Source of the DNA: Dermanyssus gallinae
Lineage: Eukaryota; Arthropoda; Arachnida; Mesostigmata; Dermanyssidae
DNA length: 64,000 nt
Assembly: GCA_003439945.1 (NCBI GenBank)
Contig: QVRM01001406.1
Coordinates: forward strand, 1 to 64,000
Direction: 5' to 3'
This document shows positions 59,951 to 64,000 of the stretch, piece after piece. Position 1 is the first letter of the stretch; each line of letters opens with the position of its first letter. The position numbers and the translations under genes were made by a program. Under the pieces are notes generated by a model. It was given only the letters and a program-made list of their open reading frames with translations. It was not told the DNA's origin and ran no database searches.

Positions 59951-60905
59951 CGGGATGGAATGGCGGAGATGGCTGGAGAGCATGACATACGTACGAGAAT
60001 ATGTCTATCTGGCCTAGTTGCTTGAACCGACACCGATAGAACTGACCAGCCGTCAATAACTAATGTCACTCCGTCACCAAGTATTTGGTATTGTGGATCA
60101 ACCATGCCTAATACTAAACTGCGTTGATGTATTCTATACTCTAGGTACCGTTCCGGATTCGCTAGTGAGTCGGTGGGGGGGGGGTTAAGTCGAAGAAACA
60201 CAAAAGGAAAGGCGATCGGCTCGATTCGCCCGTTCGAGTATCTGATTCAAAGATACGCAGCAATAGACTATTGAGACCCCATCATTTTGGCGAATTCACC
60301 AATTTCCCTCATCTTCAACTTATAAATCTAAGCGTGCTACTCTCATGGGTAGAGAAAAAAACCCGGAGCATATGCCGTAACATTACGCCCTCGAAGTCGC
60401 CCTGGTTTTCTAAACGTTTACTAGTTATGTTTTTGCTACGTTTATTCCATATTCATATCGTTCGCTCATATTAAGATTCTGTTTAATATCCGCAACAGCT
60501 CATCTGCGCAGGGATTTCTTTTCAACGAAAAACCCGCAAACGAAAATAGATTGACATTTTTCTTCTCAATCTGACCAGCGGGCTACTTAGAGAACATATA
60601 AACAGTAACTGTGAAATTGAGCCGCTTTGTAACCTCGATAGAGGGGAAGGAGGGGAGATCTGCTGGCCTGCCAATTCGGGCTGGGGGCGCTCCTGCCTTG
60701 TGCCAACGCGTAACCTCCGTTGGCGGCGGGAGTGTAAGTATCTCTCTCTTTTGGAATATATATATATATATATTGTGTTTTTCCCACCGTACCTGATTGG
60801 TTGTCCTTGGTCGTTAAACGTGAACGTCGTTAGGACACTTTCCGACGTCGTGCACACGGTAATCCAAACTGCCGCGATGATTTGAAAAACGAACGCAGAA
60901 TTCAT
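57780..60905 (-). CDS. Putative secreted glycine-rich repeat protein, two or three exons
   Basis: Not a family I recognise. Exon 1 (60905-60793) starts MNSAFVFQIIAAVWITVC, a typical signal peptide, and ends with donor CAG|GTACGG in phase 2. The last exon (58284-57780) enters in the matching phase after TTCAG. It codes WARAIRRKRQF and then units of about 67 residues built from VPIGAMVYRRP, an acidic Asn/Tyr step, GGSGGGAIIRDL, GTTFYGLP and RGGSGG. Two units are complete; the third stops at TGA (57782-57780). A 60-base exon at 58717-58658 (NGGGQLQIGMPSSEHRGRAR) with phase 2 on both sides may lie between. The protein would be about 205 or 225 residues. The repeats resemble structural secreted proteins, but function is unknown. 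Confidence 0.6.
58569..58635. repeat. (TA)n array beside the possible repeat-protein exon
   Basis: 67 bases, about 22 bases from the donor of the candidate middle exon at 58658. Confidence 0.95.
58658..58717 (-). CDS. Repeat-protein possible middle exon
   Basis: Sixty bases between an acceptor ending GATGACAG and a good donor, AAG|GTGGGT. It keeps phase 2 on both sides, so it can be included or skipped. It codes a Gly/Arg/Ser-rich segment. The acceptor lacks a strong pyrimidine tract. Confidence 0.35.
59400..59830 (-). mobile_element. Mariner/Tc1-like transposase relic
   Basis: The minus strand reads MWFQQDGATHH and RNWPPRSWDLTSWTFF in shifted frames, the second and third catalytic Asp regions. 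Downstream residues fit the usual C-terminus loosely. Several frameshifts are present. Confidence 0.75.
60638..60752 (+). repeat. Dispersed 115-base repeat, copy a
   Basis: Shares with the reverse strand of 46868-46985 the blocks CAATTCGGGCTGG, CCAACGCGTAAC and GGCGGCGGGAGTGTAAGTAT. There is no coding sense or tRNA box. It lies just downstream of the donor of the repeat-protein exon 1. Confidence 0.7.
60793..60905 (-). CDS. Repeat-protein exon 1 (signal peptide)
   Basis: Codes 37 residues plus two bases. Hydrophobic residues 4-18 precede small residues typical of a signal-peptidase site near residue 22. It ends FNDQGQPI with a clear GTACGG donor. Confidence 0.6.
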
Positions 60906-61942
60906 GCCGACTGCAGCAACAACGGGAACCAAATTAAGACACGAATAGCAATTTCCTGCATGACAAGCTACTTGATAATAAACGGTATTTTTAGCATTTA
61001 CTCGTGATGCAGCACAACATATGAACATCAGACGGGATATTGCGACTTTGCACAACCACGGCTTTTAAGCACATTTTTAGACACAAGACGACACAAAATC
61101 GAAATTTACTAGGCCTGAAGCCGCCACCGTAAGCATATCCGTGTTTTGTCTAGTTCTTCGTATTTTAGAATTACAATGCCTGCTGTCCATACCATAGTTA
61201 GGTAAAGTGTCTTCCGAATGAGAAGATATGTGAACAAGAAGACCGTCTGGTAGATACGCTTTTTAATGTACGTCATCTAGCCTGGCAAATTAGCCTGCCT
61301 CAAAAAGGTTTCCTTTTCTAGCTAGTATTGTATTAATAGTATTGGAAGTTGCGATCGAATATATATATATATATATATATATATAGCATATATAAAGGAG
61401 GAAACGGGTCTTTGCCGGTTTCCATCAGAACGACTTTCATTTTACTTCCCTTGTTTTGCAGGCACTAGGAGAACTGGTTGTAGCAGCCGTCAAAGAACAA
61501 CATAACACAGTAAAACCACAGTGATTTGTGCGCATCAAATTGGCTGTAACCTATACTTAAAAAACTCTACAGCAGTAGCAAGGGTATCCAACCACGTGTG
61601 TGAGGGCGTTTTCGACGACGGCGATGATGCGAACGGACAGACGACCCTTTCAAGTCCGAAAGCAAGCGCAAAGTAAATGTGCGATGTGAATACAGAAAGC
61701 CGAGCGTGACAAATGTGTGTCAATTCAAAACGCTATGGTAACTCTACGACTACAGAGACTACGCCGCAGCGAACCTGTGACATGCGTGCCTCATTGCGGG
61801 CACAATTCTCCATAGCCATTGGATGGGCTATAAAACATGGTTAAAGGGACGGACACCTTATTGTTAGTGTAGCGGTTGTCTTTTTCATGGACGATGTTGT
61901 TGCCTCGCAGAAGCAGCAGACACTTTGAAACAGCAGATAATA

Positions 61943-61977
<35 letters not shown>

Positions 61978-62978
61978 GAGGTGGCAGAATTCGATAGGTG
62001 AACATTGTGGGTGTCTCTCGTCAACGACTGAGTCAACAACTTCTTCGCTTTTCGTCTATTCAACTGACTGTGGCTCCGCGGACATATCAGCAAAGTTCTC
62101 CTCACAGACAAGAACATTTTAACAGAAGAGAAAGAGCGAACCTCATACGATCACTATGCAAGTGATTTTCCACTCAAGTGCACGACATCACAATAGACTT
62201 ATTGCGTATTATGTTTGCAAACAAACGTATTCTCCTCACGCATGAAGTAGTTTAGCTTCGTTCATAGGAGTCAACAATCGTTTGGCCGACTAATACAACT
62301 TCGTTAGGACGATATCGTGGTGGCACGAGCCTTTCATCAACGTTTATTGAGGACGCTGTTTAAATTTTCTTAATTTTACCCTGGCTATCAAATTGATGAG
62401 TGAAGCATAAAGCTACTACGAAGGATCTGAATGTTCGGTGTTGGTTAGTATTCATTGCCTTTGGTCGGCTGGAGTAGAAGCAGAATTTTATTTCGCTGAC
62501 AACGGGCTGTCCCAGCTAGCCTAATTTAGTCAGAACACAACAGCAATTACTGCCATATATTACCCTTTCTGTTCTTATTTATTTAAATTATAATATATAT
62601 TATATATAATATTATATAATATATATAATATAATATATTATATATATACTACAGTTCTTGTCATTTTTACAGTTGGCCCTTGCATTGCGCAAGAAAATGC
62701 AGGAAGCTTCTCTCCAACGATGAAAAATGTCTCGCGCGGCATATAGCACACGTCACGCAACGGAAAACGATAACCGCATGTGAGGTTTGTTAAAATTGAC
62801 GCTTTCGCACACGAGGTGACGGTAAAGTATGCAATAGTAGTTAGCGTAAAATTGGCTAACTCACGTCAAACCCGCCTGCATATGGGATTAACGACGCTCC
62901 TCCAGGGCGCTTACATTCCTAGTGGACTATTAGATGTTTCGGTGCCGTTTTGCTTTTAGCTGCGCAGCCTGAGCCAGC

Positions 62979-63031
<53 letters not shown>

Positions 63032-64000
63032 CTAAGAGGTGTCTTCAAAGGAGCAGGTTGTATTCGATTATCCTCTGACGAAACGATATTCACCGTCGGC
63101 ACAAAATCAAGCGGAAAAATGACCGTTGGCTTGCCCACGACCCAGAGGCTATTTATAACAGATGCCAGTAGTTTCACTCTCACTCCCACAGAAGACATTT
63201 CGTTTGAGAAATTATTTCGCTTAGAGAGTTCTATTCTCTCCTAAAGGTAGTTTACTTAATTTAGGAACCACTGTGTGAATGATAGATCCAAGAAATATTT
63301 CAAAAAGAAGCAGACTATACAGACAATAAGCGCGTTAGTTACAGCAGTTTTACCACCACACATGTTTCGTGTGCCATTATGGCGTGAATGTTGAATTAAT
63401 GTACACATTCCAGGCGCCAGCATAACCTTCTTGTGCTGCTAGGAAAATACTGCAAGATCAACGACACAGAATTATCGCTTTTAAGCATAGTTACTAGCAT
63501 AGTAGTGGGAATATACTGTAGTCCATGACCTCACATTTTTTTTAAAACTGTTAATTTAGAAATAGCGCGGAGGCGTCGCATGCCAGACGCTTAATTCAGC
63601 CGTCAAGCTTAAATAATTGTCTTGAGACTTGACTTAATAATACGTGCAAGTAAGAAAACAAATCATGTAACTTTATTAGCGCGAAACGCATATATAATTT
63701 AATTGAAGTTGCGTCATAATTTTAATTATATCACAACTACGCGAAATGCTTAGGAAGCACTTAGCCATGTCGGTAATAGTTCCATTGTCTCTCACACAGC
63801 ACTCGCATTATTTAAATTAGCATTGTTTTTATTTTAATTATCCTATAGCTTATATAAAGTACAATAGTTAGCCCTTATATGCATAGTAAAGCGGGCGTCG
63901 GATCTTTGACTTATAACAACATATTGTTGCTAAATCTGTGCGAACAATAAGACACCTATAGAATGAGTAACGCAAAGCAACAGCGCTTTGCAAGAAATGT
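60906..64000. other. Terminal spacer, no gene seen
   Basis: AT-rich, with TA arrays near 61360, 61941 and 62980 and a TATA-rich palindromic patch at 62583-62648. No coding signal. Confidence 0.45.
62980..63027. repeat. (TA)n array
   Basis: 48 bases in the terminal spacer. Confidence 0.97.

Overview
This is eukaryotic nuclear DNA, most likely from an arthropod. The evidence is spliced genes with GT-AG introns, metazoan proteins (IFT54, UFD1, a Nanos-type zinc finger), mariner transposons, several non-LTR retrotransposon relics and tRNA-derived SINEs. The very many (TA)n arrays and multi-kilobase introns, together with the kinds of retroelement, would suit a chelicerate such as a mite or tick. 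That placement is an inference and was not tested by any search.

Layout. 1-10107 holds no recognised host gene: AT-rich spacer, a GC-rich stretch full of trinucleotide repeats (3000-7090), and transposase and reverse-transcriptase relics. 10108-20905 (minus strand) is a nine-exon gene for IFT54 (TRAF3IP1), the intraflagellar-transport B subunit; all splice phases agree and give about 616 residues. Its introns carry a nearly intact mariner (17399-18687) that ends 14 bases from the exon 4 splice donor, an older antisense mariner relic, a long foldback element and a SINE. 20906-35539 is intergenic and dominated by decayed LINEs and SINEs. 35540-36775 (plus strand) is a 411-codon open frame with a Nanos-type first zinc knuckle but an incomplete second one. 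38912-51684 (minus strand) is a six-exon UFD1 gene (about 355 residues), the p97/Cdc48 adaptor. Its introns contain a second mariner copy, LINE relics, a hairpin resembling a microRNA precursor, and a recent tandem duplication of about 0.88 kb. 57780-60905 (minus strand) is a probable secreted protein with a signal peptide, then glycine-rich repeats of about 67 residues; the third unit is cut by a stop codon and its remainder survives as decayed DNA beyond the stop. The rest is spacer.

The genes do not form a shared pathway. IFT54 serves cilium assembly, UFD1 serves ubiquitin-dependent protein extraction, and a Nanos-type protein would serve translational repression in the germ line. The shared theme is mobile DNA: (TA)n arrays abut or flank the mariners, SINEs and foldback modules, and both mariner copies carry the same TAA codon where the transposase family has a conserved tryptophan. 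Exon borders were derived by hand from splice motifs, reading phase and known protein patterns; there is no transcript evidence.
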